This document shows, in pieces, positions 1 to 9,975 of a stretch of 64,000 nt of DNA. The stretch comes from Mycobacterium syngnathidarum (lineage in GTDB: Bacteria > Actinomycetota > Actinomycetes > Mycobacteriales > Mycobacteriaceae), in assembly GCF_001942625.1 (NCBI RefSeq), contig NZ_MLCL01000089.1:186001-250000 (forward strand), in the 5' to 3' direction. The stretch's first letter is position 1. Every line of letters begins with the position of its first letter. Both the position numbers and the translations under genes were made by a program. Under the pieces are notes generated by a model. It saw only the letters and a list, made by a program, of their open reading frames with translations. It was not told the origin of the DNA and did not search any database.

Positions 1-1505
1 TCGCGGTGTTCGTCGCCGACTACCGGATGCCGCAGATGAGCGGCATCGAGTTCCTCGAATCCGCGATGGACCTCTACCCGATGGCCCGGCGCGTGCTGTT
101 GACGGCATACGCCGACACCACCGCGGCCATCGACGCCATCAACGTCGTCGACCTCGACCACTACCTGCTCAAGCCGTGGGATCCGCCCGAGGAGAAGCTC
201 TACCCCGTCGTCGACGGCCTTCTGGAGGCCTGGCACGCCGTCGGCGACCGGGCCATCCCGCACACCAAGGTGATCGGGCACCAGTGGAGTTCGCGGTCCT
301 GGGAGGTGCGCCAGTTCCTGGCCCGCAACCAGCACACGTTCCGGGCCTTCACCTCCGACGAATCCACGGGCCGTCAGCTTCTGGATGCCGCCGGATTGGA
401 CGGTCTGCAACTGCCGGTGGTGATCACCGAGGGGGGCGAGACCCTGGTCGAACCCAGTGACGGCGAGCTGGCCGACATGCTGGGGTTGTCGACCACCCCG
501 TCGCTGACCATGTATGACCTCGCGGTGATCGGCGGCGGTCCGGCGGGTCTGGCCGCGGCGGTCTACGGCGCCTCTGAAGGGCTCAAGACTGTGCTGATCG
601 AGGGCACCACCACGGGCGGGCAGGCCGGCCGCAGTTCCCGGATCGAGAACTACCTGGGCTTCCCGACCGGAGTGTCGGGCGCGGAACTGGCCACCTCGGC
701 GCGCCGGCAGGCCGAGCGGTTCGGCGCCGAGGTGATCACCACTCGCGAGGCCGTCGCGCTCGACATCGCCGGCGCGGCCCGCACCATCACCTTCGCCGAC
801 GGCGAGACCATCGGTGCGCGCGCGGTGATCCTGGCCACCGGTGTCGAGTACCGCCAACTCCCGGTGCCGGGCTGTTGGGCCGATCCCGACAACCCGAACA
901 ACTACGTGGGCCGGGGCGTGTACTACGGCGCCTCGGTGTCCGACGCGTCCGAATGCAAGGGCGAGGACGTCTACATCGTCGGCGGCGCCAACTCGGCCGG
1001 GCAGGCCGCGATGTTCATGTCGCGCGAGGCCAAGTCGGTGACGCTGCTGGTGCGCGGTCCGTCGTTGGAAGCCTCGATGTCGTACTACCTGATCCAGCAG
1101 ATCGAACAGACGCCCAACATCTTCGTGCGTACCTGCACCGAGGTGATCAGTGCCATCGGCGAAGACGATCATCTGGTGGGCTTGGAGCTGGTGAACCGGC
1201 AGACGGGCGAGCACGAGGAAGTGCGGGCGACGCGCCTGTGCTGCTTCATCGGAGCGACCCCGCGCACCGAGTGGCTCGACGGCGTGGTGGCCCGCGACGA
1301 CCACGGTTTCATCCTGGCCGGTCCGGATCTGCGCGACGTGTGCGGCTGGTCGCTGGAACGTCCACCGCATCACCTGGAAACAAGTGTGCCCGGTGTGTTT
1401 GTTGCAGGAGATGTGCGTGCCGAGTCCGCCAAACGGGTGGCTGCCGCCGTCGGCGAAGGGTCGATGGCCGTGATGCTCGTGCACCGGTACCTGGCAGAAG
1501 CGTGA
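1..1505 (+). CDS. Receiver / glutaredoxin-like / thioredoxin-reductase-like fusion protein (5' end outside window)
   Basis: The reading frame is open at the left edge, so the N-terminus is missing. The visible part starts inside a response-regulator receiver domain (VADYRMPQMSG, then a conserved Lys in LLKPWD). A glutaredoxin/thioredoxin-fold linker follows at about residues 88-165 of the visible protein. A TrxR-like FAD/NAD(P) module runs from about residue 169 to the end, with FAD motif GGGPAG and nucleotide motif VGGANSAG. The usual redox CxxC of TrxR is absent: the equivalent segment reads GRGVYYGASVSDASEC. The glutaredoxin position reads HQWSSRSW instead of CxxC. It is therefore probably a signalling or NAD(P)H-sensing flavoprotein and not a true thioredoxin reductase. 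The next gene, a histidine kinase, starts 13 bp downstream, which suggests one signalling unit. Confidence 0.85.
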   Translation, partial: AVFVADYRMPQMSGIEFLESAMDLYPMARRVLLTAYADTTAAIDAINVVDLDHYLLKPWDPPEEKLYPVVDGLLEAWHAVGDRAIPHTKVIGHQWSSRSWEVRQFLARNQHTFRAFTSDESTGRQLLDAAGLDGLQLPVVITEGGETLVEPSDGELADMLGLSTTPSLTMYDLAVIGGGPAGLAAAVYGASEGLKTVLIEGTTTGGQAGRSSRIENYLGFPTGVSGAELATSARRQAERFGAEVITTREAVALDIAGAARTITFADGETIGARAVILATGVEYRQLPVPGCWADPDNPNNYVGRGVYYGASVSDASECKGEDVYIVGGANSAGQAAMFMSREAKSVTLLVRGPSLEASMSYYLIQQIEQTPNIFVRTCTEVISAIGEDDHLVGLELVNRQTGEHEEVRATRLCCFIGATPRTEWLDGVVARDDHGFILAGPDLRDVCGWSLERPPHHLETSVPGVFVAGDVRAESAKRVAAAVGEGSMAVMLVHRYLAEA

Positions 1506-1518
1506 GGAGCAACTGAAG

Positions 1519-3012
1519 ATGGGCGAGACGTGCCTGCGGGACGAACTGCGGACGCTGTTCCTGTTCGAGCATCTGTCCGACGCGCAACTCGACACGTTGT
1601 GCCAGGCCGGCAGCATCGAGCGATTCCCCGCCGGCCCGATCGTCACCGAAGGTGATCCGGCCACGTGCTTCTACGTGATGCTCGACGGCGAACTGGTGAT
1701 GTCGAAGCGATCCGGCGGCGTCGACATCCAGACCAACCGCACTTCGATGCGCGGTGTGTACTTCGGTGCCTGGTCGGCCTACATCCCGGGTGAGGAGCAC
1801 ATCTACGAAGCGTCGGTGCGCCTGACCAAGCCGTCGCGGGTGTTCGTGCTGGACGCCAACGCGTTCGCCGGCTTCATGCAGTCCCAGTTCCCGATGGCCG
1901 TGCACCTGCTCGAAGGCCACAAGGTCGGCGGCCGGCGCCAGAGCCAGATCATCGGTCAGCGGGAGAAGCTGCTGGCGCTCGGCAACATCACCGCGGGGCT
2001 CACCCATCAGCTCAACAATCCGGCGGCGGCCACCGCGCGCGCCGTGGCCGACCTGCGCGAGGGCGTCGGCAAGATGCGGCACAAGCTGGCGATGCTGGCC
2101 GACGGCAAGTTCACCCCGCAGGCCCTGCGGATGCTGGTGACGATCCAGGACGAGGTCGCCGAGCAGGTCGCCAAGAACAAGGGGTTGGAGCTGACCGCGC
2201 TGGAGACGTCCGACCGCGAGGACGAGATGGGCGACTGGCTCGAGGACCACGACATCGTGGGCGCTTGGGACTATGCCCCGACCTTCGTCGAAGCCGGTCT
2301 CGACATCGACTGGCTGGAACGCATCTCAGGCTCCGTAGACGACGCGCTCAAGGACGGGGAGGCCTCGGCGACACTGCAGGCGGCTCTCGGCTGGCTCAAG
2401 TACACGATCGACACCGAGCTTCGGATGAACGAGATCGCCGAGGCGAGCAAGCGGATCTCGGCGTTGCTGGCCGGCGCCAAGCAGTACTCGCAGATGGACC
2501 GCGGCGACTACCAGAGCGCCGATGTCCACGAGCTGCTGCGCAGCACGCTGATGATGTTCGGCGACAAGATCGGTAAGGACAAGCCGGTCAGCCTGTGCAA
2601 GGACCTCGACAAGTCCCTTCCTGAATTACATTGCTACCCAGGCGATCTCAACCAGGTGTGGACCAACATCATCGACAACGCCATCCAGGCGATGGGTGGC
2701 CACGGCAGGCTGACGCTGCGCACCAGCCGCGAAACCGACGAGATGATCCGGGTGGAGATCGGCGACGACGGGCCGGGCATCCCCGCCGAAAACATCAGCC
2801 GGATCTTCACACCGTTCTTCACCACCAAACCGTTCGGCCAGGGCACTGGCCTGGGCCTGGATCTGGCCTGGCGCATCGTGGTGGAGAAGCATCATGGGGA
2901 CCTGCGGGTGCAGTCCAAGCCGGGCGACACCCGCTTCATCGTGCTGTTGCCGTTGCAGGCACCCGTGCCCGAGACGCAGGCCTCCGAGGCAGAAGCTCAA
3001 GCGTCGGAGTAG
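1519..3012 (+). CDS. Cyclic-nucleotide-binding-domain sensor histidine kinase
   Basis: 497 aa. The N-terminal ~130 residues form a CRP-type cNMP-binding beta-barrel (TEGDPATCFYVMLDGEL). The phospho-acceptor helix contains AGLTHQLNNPAAA at about residue 160. The C-terminal HATPase_c domain has an N box (WTNIIDNAIQAM), G1 (DDGPGIP) and G2 (GTGLGLDLAW). There are no membrane helices, so it is predicted to be cytosolic. The start is ATG 1519, with a GAGGAG ribosome binding site just after the stop of the upstream receiver-TrxR-like gene. The pair is probably co-transcribed, with the upstream receiver as likely partner. Whether the sensor domain binds cAMP or another ligand cannot be read from sequence. 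Family assignment is firm; the signal is unknown. Confidence 0.9.
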   Translation: MGETCLRDELRTLFLFEHLSDAQLDTLCQAGSIERFPAGPIVTEGDPATCFYVMLDGELVMSKRSGGVDIQTNRTSMRGVYFGAWSAYIPGEEHIYEASVRLTKPSRVFVLDANAFAGFMQSQFPMAVHLLEGHKVGGRRQSQIIGQREKLLALGNITAGLTHQLNNPAAATARAVADLREGVGKMRHKLAMLADGKFTPQALRMLVTIQDEVAEQVAKNKGLELTALETSDREDEMGDWLEDHDIVGAWDYAPTFVEAGLDIDWLERISGSVDDALKDGEASATLQAALGWLKYTIDTELRMNEIAEASKRISALLAGAKQYSQMDRGDYQSADVHELLRSTLMMFGDKIGKDKPVSLCKDLDKSLPELHCYPGDLNQVWTNIIDNAIQAMGGHGRLTLRTSRETDEMIRVEIGDDGPGIPAENISRIFTPFFTTKPFGQGTGLGLDLAWRIVVEKHHGDLRVQSKPGDTRFIVLLPLQAPVPETQASEAEAQASE

Positions 3013-3043
3013 TCCGTCGCGCCCGGGCAACGCCGCCAGCGCC

Positions 3044-3099
3044 CCAATGTCACGCTGGAGCGGCGGTCGACCTCGAACGCCACGCTGGAGTGACAATGG
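3044..3099. repeat. Imperfect palindrome with doubled CACGCTGGAG core
   Basis: The ends CCAATGTCAC (3044-3053) and GTGACAATGG (3090-3099) are inverted repeats matching at 9 of 10 bases. Inside, CACGCTGGAG occurs twice as a direct repeat (3051-3060 and 3081-3090). The same TGTCACGCTGGAG sequence builds the perfect hairpin at 28795-28842, so this looks like a dispersed palindromic element. It sits 31 bp after the histidine kinase stop and may also act as a terminator. Confidence 0.5.
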
Positions 3100-3192
3100 G
3101 GGCGGCCACACGGCACACGCCACACGGCCAAGGCACAGATCCAGAGTGATCGGTTCGGAATAGCCCCCGACCAGAGCCGAGTTGAGAGGTTC

Positions 3193-4056
3193 ATGACCCA
3201 GACCACTGCGGACACCAAGCCCGATCTCGGCACATTCGGCGCGTTCGGCCATTACGCGCAGTTCCAGCGCCTGTCGGCCGAGCAACTGCGCGACATCGAG
3301 GCGCTGGGCTACGGCGCGATCTGGGCCGGCGGGTCGCCACCTGCCGAGCTGGAGTGGATCGATCCGATCCTGGCCGCCACCACCACGTTGCAGTTGGCCA
3401 CCGGGATCGTGAACATCTGGAGTGCGGCCGCCGGCCCGGTCGCCGAATCGTTTCACCGCATCGAGGCCGCCTACCCGGGCCGGTTCCTGCTGGGCATCGG
3501 CGTCGGGCACCGTGAGGTCATCGGCGAGTACCGCAAACCTCTCGACGCACTCACCGATTACCTCGACAAGCTCGACGAGTACGGCGTGCCGACGAACCGT
3601 CGGGTCGTGGCCGCACTCGGCCCGAAAGTGCTGGGGCTGTCGGCGGCTCGTTCGGCAGGTGCGCACCCGTATCTGACCACGCCGGAGCACACCGCACAGG
3701 CCCGCGAGCTGGTCGGGCCGGACGCGTTCCTGGCTCCCGAACACAAGGCGGTGCTCAGCACCGATGTGGAAAAGGCCCGATCGATCGGCCGCAAGGCGCT
3801 CGACCCTTACCTCGGTCTGACCAACTACTGCAACAACTTCAAGCGCCTCGGCTTCACCGATGAGGACCTGGCCAAACCGGGCAGTGACCGGTTCATCGAC
3901 GCCGTCGTCGCGCATGGCACGGTGGACGAGGTGGCCGCGCGGCTGCGGCAGCATCGCGACGCCGGCGCCGATCACGTGCCTGTACAAGTGTTGACCAGAC
4001 CCGACAAACTGGTATCGGCACTGGCCGAGCTCGCCGGGCCGCTCGGCCTGGCCTAG
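3193..4056 (+). CDS. LLM class F420-dependent oxidoreductase (copy 1)
   Basis: 287 aa, the usual length for the single-domain luciferase-like monooxygenase superfamily branch common in mycobacteria. It shows the TIM-barrel signature segments GYGAIWAGGSP, LATGIVNIW, SFHRIEAAYPGRFLLGIGVGH and SAGAHPYLTTPEHT. Members of this branch use reduced F420 or FMN; the substrate is unknown. The start is ATG 3193, preceded by a GAGAGG ribosome binding site. A clear paralogue follows 40 bp downstream, so the two arose by tandem duplication and are probably co-transcribed. F420 use is inferred from family and host, not shown. Confidence 0.85.
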   Translation: MTQTTADTKPDLGTFGAFGHYAQFQRLSAEQLRDIEALGYGAIWAGGSPPAELEWIDPILAATTTLQLATGIVNIWSAAAGPVAESFHRIEAAYPGRFLLGIGVGHREVIGEYRKPLDALTDYLDKLDEYGVPTNRRVVAALGPKVLGLSAARSAGAHPYLTTPEHTAQARELVGPDAFLAPEHKAVLSTDVEKARSIGRKALDPYLGLTNYCNNFKRLGFTDEDLAKPGSDRFIDAVVAHGTVDEVAARLRQHRDAGADHVPVQVLTRPDKLVSALAELAGPLGLA

Positions 4057-4096
4057 CGACCAAAACACCGCGCACCCAACAGACAAGGACTCGTAG

Positions 4097-4948
4097 ATGA
4101 CCGAATCGCTTTCGCTCAAGCCGGATCTGGGCCGCTACGGGGTGTGGACGTTCGGGGCGGTGGAGCCTGATCAGGCCGCCGAAATCGAGGGACTGGGTTA
4201 CGGCGCACTGTGGGTGGGCGGGTCCCCCGCGGCCGACCTCTCGTTCGCCGAACCCATCCTGGAGCGCACCGAAGGTCTTCAGCTCGCCACCGGCATCGTC
4301 AACATCTGGACGGCCGAGGCCGAGGCGGTGGCCGAATCGTTTCATCGCATCGAATCGGCGCACCCCGGCCGATTCCTGCTGGGCGTCGGCGTCGGGCATC
4401 CCGAGCACACCGACGAGTACCGCAAGCCCTACGACGCGCTGGTGGAATATCTCGACGCCCTGGACGCAGCCAAGGTGCCGACCAGCCGGCTGGTGATCGC
4501 CGCACTGGGTGACAAGGTGCTGAAGCTGTCCGCCGGCCGCAGTGCCGGCGCGCACCCTTATCTGACTACCCCCGAGCACACCGCCCATGCCCGGGACGTG
4601 CTGGGTGAGTCGGTGTTCCTGGCCCCTGAGCACAAGGTGGTGCTGAGCACCGACGGCGCGGCAGCACGCGCGATCGGGCGCGAGACGGTCGACTTCTACT
4701 TGAACCTCAGCAATTACCTCAACAACTGGCGTCGCCTCGGTTTCACCGAAGACGACATCGCCAAGCCGGGTAGCGACAAGCTGATCGACGCCGTCGTCGC
4801 GCATGGCACTGCCGAGAACATCGCCGCGCGCCTGCGACAGCACGTCGCCAACGGCGCCGACCATGTGGCAATCCAAGTCCTCGGCGGGCCGGACAAACTG
4901 ATCCCGACACTGACCGAATTGGCCGGGCCGCTGGGTCTGAAGGGCTGA
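4097..4948 (+). CDS. LLM class F420-dependent oxidoreductase (copy 2)
   Basis: 283 aa, closely similar to the preceding gene over its whole length (shared GYGALWVGGSPAADL, LATGIVNIWT, HPGRFLLGVGVGHPE, SAGAHPYLTTPEHTAHAR). It lacks about ten N-terminal residues of copy 1. The start ATG 4097 follows an AAGGA ribosome binding site. The two copies differ mainly near the N-terminus and in the segment after the conserved AHPYLTTPEHT block, which could mean different substrates. The cofactor is inferred to be F420 or FMN from the family. The rmlB gene follows 25 bp after the stop. Confidence 0.85.
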   Translation: MTESLSLKPDLGRYGVWTFGAVEPDQAAEIEGLGYGALWVGGSPAADLSFAEPILERTEGLQLATGIVNIWTAEAEAVAESFHRIESAHPGRFLLGVGVGHPEHTDEYRKPYDALVEYLDALDAAKVPTSRLVIAALGDKVLKLSAGRSAGAHPYLTTPEHTAHARDVLGESVFLAPEHKVVLSTDGAAARAIGRETVDFYLNLSNYLNNWRRLGFTEDDIAKPGSDKLIDAVVAHGTAENIAARLRQHVANGADHVAIQVLGGPDKLIPTLTELAGPLGLKG

Positions 4949-4964
4949 CCCGCCGGCCGGTTAG

Positions 4965-6571
<1,607 letters not shown>

Positions 6572-6591
6572 CGATCCGCGACGGCGGATCG
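6572..6591. terminator. Candidate bidirectional hairpin terminator between rmlC and P1 peptidase
   Basis: Perfect 8-bp inverted repeat CGATCCGC / GCGGATCG with the 4-nt loop GACG. It starts directly after the rmlC stop and lies 10 bp before the end of the convergent peptidase gene. There is no U-tract, which is common for mycobacterial terminators. Confidence 0.45.
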
Positions 6592-6601
6592 CCGAACGAG
6601 G

Positions 6602-7723
6602 TCAGTGCCCCTCGAGAACCAGTGCCGAGTGCAGCAGCTTGTGGTCGAGGGCGTGGGCGGTCACCCCGCCCCGGCCGGTCACGGTCTCGGCGGCCACCAA
6701 CGCGTTGACGATGGCCTCCTCGGTGGCTTCGATGGCCAGGTCGAACAGCCTGGTCATCAACTGAGGCGCCACCATGCGCACCGCGATCTCGGGCCGGTTG
6801 GCGTCGGGGTTCTCGTCCCATCCGTACGGTGGGATGCCCCGGTTGCCGGTGGAGAAAGCCAGCATCAGATCACCGCTGTACTGCTCCCCGCTGCCACCGA
6901 CTCGGCCGACGGCCAGCGCGGACCGTTGCGCGAGCCGCGTGCACTGATGCGGTAGCAACGGCGCGTCGGTGGCGACCACCACGATGATCGACCCCGATCC
7001 CGCCGGATAAGGGATCGGCAGGTCGGGGGTCGGCACCAGCTCGGGTCCGACCATTTCTCCGACGGGCACCCCGTTGACCCGAAGACGTTCCCGCCGGCCA
7101 TGATTGGCTTGGACGAGCACTCCGACGGTGTAGGTCCCGGCCACCGTGTCGGTGACCCGGGAGGCCGTTCCGATCCCGCCTTTGAAGCCGTGGCAGATCA
7201 TGCCGGTCCCGCCGCCGACGTTGCCTTCGGCGACCGGGCCGCTCGTGGCTTCGGCCAGCGCCGCGGCGACGTGCTCTGGGCGGACGTGGTAGCCGTTGAT
7301 GTCGTTGAGCAAGCCGTCATAGGTCTCCCCCACCACCGGCAGTGACCAGTACAGGCCCTCGCCGCGGGTCTGGACCTGGGCCTGGACGAGGGTGTCCCGC
7401 ACGACACCGACGCTGTGGGTGTTGGTCAGCGCGATCGGTGAGGTGAGCTCGCCGGATTCGCGGATCCATTCCAGGCCGGTGAGTTCGCCGCTGCCGTTGA
7501 GCCGGTGCGCACCGGCGAACAGCGGCTCGGTGAAGATTCCCGGGTGCGGGATCACGACGGTGACGCCGGTGTTGACCGGGTGGGGCCCGGGCCGCTGGAT
7601 CGTGGTGTGGCCGACGCGCACGCCGGCCACGTCGGTGATCGCGTTGTCGGGGCCCGTGGGATGTTCGCCGATCACGACGCCGATGTCACGGGCACGGGGA
7701 CGCCGCGAGGCGCAGTCCAGCAT
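6602..7723 (-). CDS. P1 family (DmpA-type) peptidase
   Basis: 373 aa from ATG 7723, chosen because GGAGG lies 4 bp upstream; the 25 codons further upstream are poor in family features. It shows DVAGVRVGHTT, NTGVTVVIPHPG and GGTGMICHGFKGGIGTASR of the DmpA/aminopeptidase P1 family. It also has PAGSGSIIVVVATDAPLLP, where self-cleavage before Ser (G|S) would free the N-terminal nucleophile. Family members are cytosolic N-terminal-nucleophile aminopeptidases acting on D-amino acid or beta-peptide substrates. The substrate here is unknown. A TetR gene is transcribed divergently and may control it through the palindrome at 7749-7773. Confidence 0.88.
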   Translation of the reverse strand: MLDCASRRPRARDIGVVIGEHPTGPDNAITDVAGVRVGHTTIQRPGPHPVNTGVTVVIPHPGIFTEPLFAGAHRLNGSGELTGLEWIRESGELTSPIALTNTHSVGVVRDTLVQAQVQTRGEGLYWSLPVVGETYDGLLNDINGYHVRPEHVAAALAEATSGPVAEGNVGGGTGMICHGFKGGIGTASRVTDTVAGTYTVGVLVQANHGRRERLRVNGVPVGEMVGPELVPTPDLPIPYPAGSGSIIVVVATDAPLLPHQCTRLAQRSALAVGRVGGSGEQYSGDLMLAFSTGNRGIPPYGWDENPDANRPEIAVRMVAPQLMTRLFDLAIEATEEAIVNALVAAETVTGRGGVTAHALDHKLLHSALVLEGH

Positions 7724-7748
7724 GCATCCTCCGGAAAGTTCTGACGAA

Positions 7749-7773
7749 ATTGTTTTCAAGATTGGAAAATAAT
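7749..7773. promoter_or_regulatory. Candidate TetR operator between P1 peptidase and its divergent regulator
   Basis: A 25-bp imperfect palindrome: arms ATTGTTTTC and GAAAATAAT match at 8 of 9 positions around the 7-nt centre AAGATTG. It is AT-rich against a GC-rich background. It lies 26 bp upstream of the peptidase start and 58 bp upstream of the TetR start, the expected place for a shared operator. Confidence 0.5.
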
Positions 7774-7830
7774 GGCGCCGGGCAACCACCGGCGTCAACC
7801 GAAGTGGCAGATTCGTGAAGGATGGGACCC

Positions 7831-8442
7831 GTGGGACGGCCGAACCGCCAGGCGCAGCGACGCGAGGAGATCCTCGATGCAGCGACCGCGCTGATCGAAC
7901 GCAATGATCTGACCACGCTGCGGATCGCCGATGTGGCCGCCGAGCTTCGACTGACCCCCAATGCCGTGCGCTACTACTTCCGAGAAATGGACCAGCTGCT
8001 CTCGGCCCTCGCGCAGCGCTCGGACAGCAGGTTCTACGACGACCGGCTCGCGGTGGTGCAACGTACCGCCGACGCCCGGGACCAGATCGCGTTCATGATC
8101 GCCGCGGGGTTGCCGTCCGGACCCGAGGATGCCGAGTGGCGCACCATCTGGCGGGCCGTGCTGGCCGCCGGGTTCGTCCTCGACCAGCGCCCCGACATCC
8201 AGCACATCTTTCACCGACAGGTGGGCCTCTACACGCAGATCCTCGAAGCTGGTTGCGCTGCAGGCACATTCACACTGGCCGCACCCGCGCAGGATATCGC
8301 GATGACACTGATGTCCATGGAGGACTATCTCGGTTACCGCATCGTGGCGCGAGACCCCGACCTCGACCGAGCCACTGCGCTGCGCCTGATGCGGGGGTAC
8401 GCCGAACTGACCACGGGGGCTTCACTTCCGGTGCCTACGTGA
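7831..8442 (+). CDS. TetR family transcriptional regulator
   Basis: 203 aa from GTG 7831. This start gives the typical beginning VGRPNRQAQRREEIL and has GAAGGA 8 bp upstream. An in-frame ATG at 7822 is possible but has no spaced ribosome binding site. The N-terminal helix-turn-helix is clear (TTLRIADVAAELRLTPNAVR YYF region, about residues 30-55). The C-terminal ligand domain is divergent. Divergent placement to the P1 peptidase suggests local repression. The effector is unknown. Confidence 0.85.
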   Translation: MGRPNRQAQRREEILDAATALIERNDLTTLRIADVAAELRLTPNAVRYYFREMDQLLSALAQRSDSRFYDDRLAVVQRTADARDQIAFMIAAGLPSGPEDAEWRTIWRAVLAAGFVLDQRPDIQHIFHRQVGLYTQILEAGCAAGTFTLAAPAQDIAMTLMSMEDYLGYRIVARDPDLDRATALRLMRGYAELTTGASLPVPT

Positions 8443-8506
8443 GCCGCCGCGCCGCACTCCTGGTGGTGATCGCCGCGGTCAGCCAGGAGGTCGGCGCGAG
8501 GAACTG

Positions 8507-9265
8507 TCAGCGGTTCTTGGCGAGGAACCGACGGAACAAGGGCCAGGCGATCGCCAGGTTGTATGCCACGCCGCCCACCAGGTACGGCCACCAGGTGCCG
8601 TGGTCGCTGGCGACCCAGAACGCCTTGGCCGCCCAGTACGGCGGCAGCACACCGAAGGCCAGGTTCCATGACGAATCGATGAACCACGGCAGGCATGGCA
8701 ATCCGGCGATGATCATGCCCAGTGCCCGCAACATCGCAATGCCTTGGATCTTGTTGCCCGCCAAGGCGATTATCAGTAGCAGCGTCACCACGGCGGACAA
8801 GCCCGCGACCATCCCGATCGGTATGAGCGCCGGGATCAAACCAGGTTCCAGAATCCCGCTGAACGACAGCGTCGCAACCACATAGACGGCCGTGACCGCC
8901 ATCACCGTCCCCGCCCGATAGCCGAAAAACGTCGACATCGGCACCGGTGTCACCCGCAGGGCGGACATGGTGCCGGCGTCGATCTCGTCGAGAACCAGGA
9001 ATGCGCCCAGGCCGCCGGCGATGATGATGCTGGTGAGCAGCAGGAATGCGGTGAGCACCAACGGGTAGTACGGCACCAGATCGAAGTCGTAGCGCTCGGC
9101 CAGCATGTCGGTGAACATCGGCGTGAGAACTGCAACTCCCGTGGTCCAGATAACCGGCGCGAGCACGAGCATCACCAGGAGCGGATCGCGGTAGGTGCCG
9201 CGCAGGTCATTGCGACCGAAGGCCGCCAGAGCCCGACCCCGGTTGGAACCGATCATGGCGGTCAC
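8507..9265 (-). CDS. ABC-2 type transporter permease (second permease of the operon)
   Basis: About 252 aa from GTG 9265, which overlaps the stop of the upstream permease as GTGA. It has six hydrophobic segments typical of ABC-2 permeases, including GVAVLTPMFTDML, a long helix LTAFLLLTSIIIAGGLGAFL, the conserved loop LDEIDAGTMSALRVTPV and C-terminal helices. It works with the adjacent permease and ATPase as an export complex in the membrane. The substrate is unknown. It is the last gene of the three-gene operon. Confidence 0.85.
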   Translation of the reverse strand: MTAMIGSNRGRALAAFGRNDLRGTYRDPLLVMLVLAPVIWTTGVAVLTPMFTDMLAERYDFDLVPYYPLVLTAFLLLTSIIIAGGLGAFLVLDEIDAGTMSALRVTPVPMSTFFGYRAGTVMAVTAVYVVATLSFSGILEPGLIPALIPIGMVAGLSAVVTLLLIIALAGNKIQGIAMLRALGMIIAGLPCLPWFIDSSWNLAFGVLPPYWAAKAFWVASDHGTWWPYLVGGVAYNLAIAWPLFRRFLAKNR

Positions 9266-9975
9266 AGCACACCTGACCTTTCGATGACGTAGCGGTCGAA
9301 CAGCGCGTGGGCGGCCCGCCACAGCGCGACCAGGCACACGATCGGATAGAGCACCGCATAGGCGAGCTGCCAACCACTCAACGTCACCTGGTCGAATGCG
9401 GCACCCAGCAACAGCATCGGCCCGTGGGTGGGCACGACGAAGAGCACTGGATTGGGCCAGACCCCGGAGAAGAGCAGGATCGGCGGAGTGAGCATGGCGG
9501 CAAGTGGGATGACCGCTGCGAGAAACCAGTCGGTGACCGATCCGAACGGCAGCGAGCTGATGAACCCGACCAGCAGCATCAACAGGGTGCCGAGCACCAC
9601 GCCGAGGACCAGGGGCACCGGATGGTAGGAGGTGCCACTGGAGATGGTCGACACAACGAGCGCGACCAACAGCGAGATCGACAGCAGCACCGCGAGTTTG
9701 GCCGTGAGGTACTCCCCGAACCGCAAAGGGGTCGAGATGATGGCGCCGAGGGTGCGTTCCTGCTTCTCGAAGAACACCGAGCCGCCGATGAAGAAAAATC
9801 CGATGATCGCGATGTCGCCGACCAACATATAGGGTTCGGCGACCGGGCGGAGGTGGTGCGGCATGGGCAGCAGCACCGCCAGCCATATCAGCCCGGAGAA
9901 GATCCCTGCGTGCAGGAATTTCTGCCGGTACTGAACCGTCAGCTCGAGCCGGATCGCACTGGTCAATCTGGTCAT
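9262..9975 (-). CDS. ABC-2 type transporter permease (first permease of the operon)
   Basis: 237 aa from ATG 9975, which overlaps the ATPase stop as ATGA. The frame is open further upstream but that part lies inside the ATPase gene and is rejected. It has about six membrane helices, with FSGLIWLAVLLPM near the N-terminus, FFFIGGSVFFEKQERTLGAI (the coupling loop with the conserved E-T-L) and LLMLLVGFISSLPFG. It pairs with the second permease and the ATPase. This half-size heteromeric layout is typical of drug or lipid exporters controlled by MarR/GbsR-type regulators. Confidence 0.85.
   Translation of the reverse strand: MTRLTSAIRLELTVQYRQKFLHAGIFSGLIWLAVLLPMPHHLRPVAEPYMLVGDIAIIGFFFIGGSVFFEKQERTLGAIISTPLRFGEYLTAKLAVLLSISLLVALVVSTISSGTSYHPVPLVLGVVLGTLLMLLVGFISSLPFGSVTDWFLAAVIPLAAMLTPPILLFSGVWPNPVLFVVPTHGPMLLLGAAFDQVTLSGWQLAYAVLYPIVCLVALWRAAHALFDRYVIERSGVL

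Noticed and set aside
2626..4119. 497-codon open frame on the minus strand across the kinase and first LLM gene
   Set aside because: It is antisense to two well-supported genes, with no recognisable domain and a composition typical of GC-rich shadow frames.
9266..9886. Long upstream extension of the second ABC permease frame
   Set aside because: It is an out-of-frame shadow of the first permease; the GTGA overlap at 9265 marks the real start.
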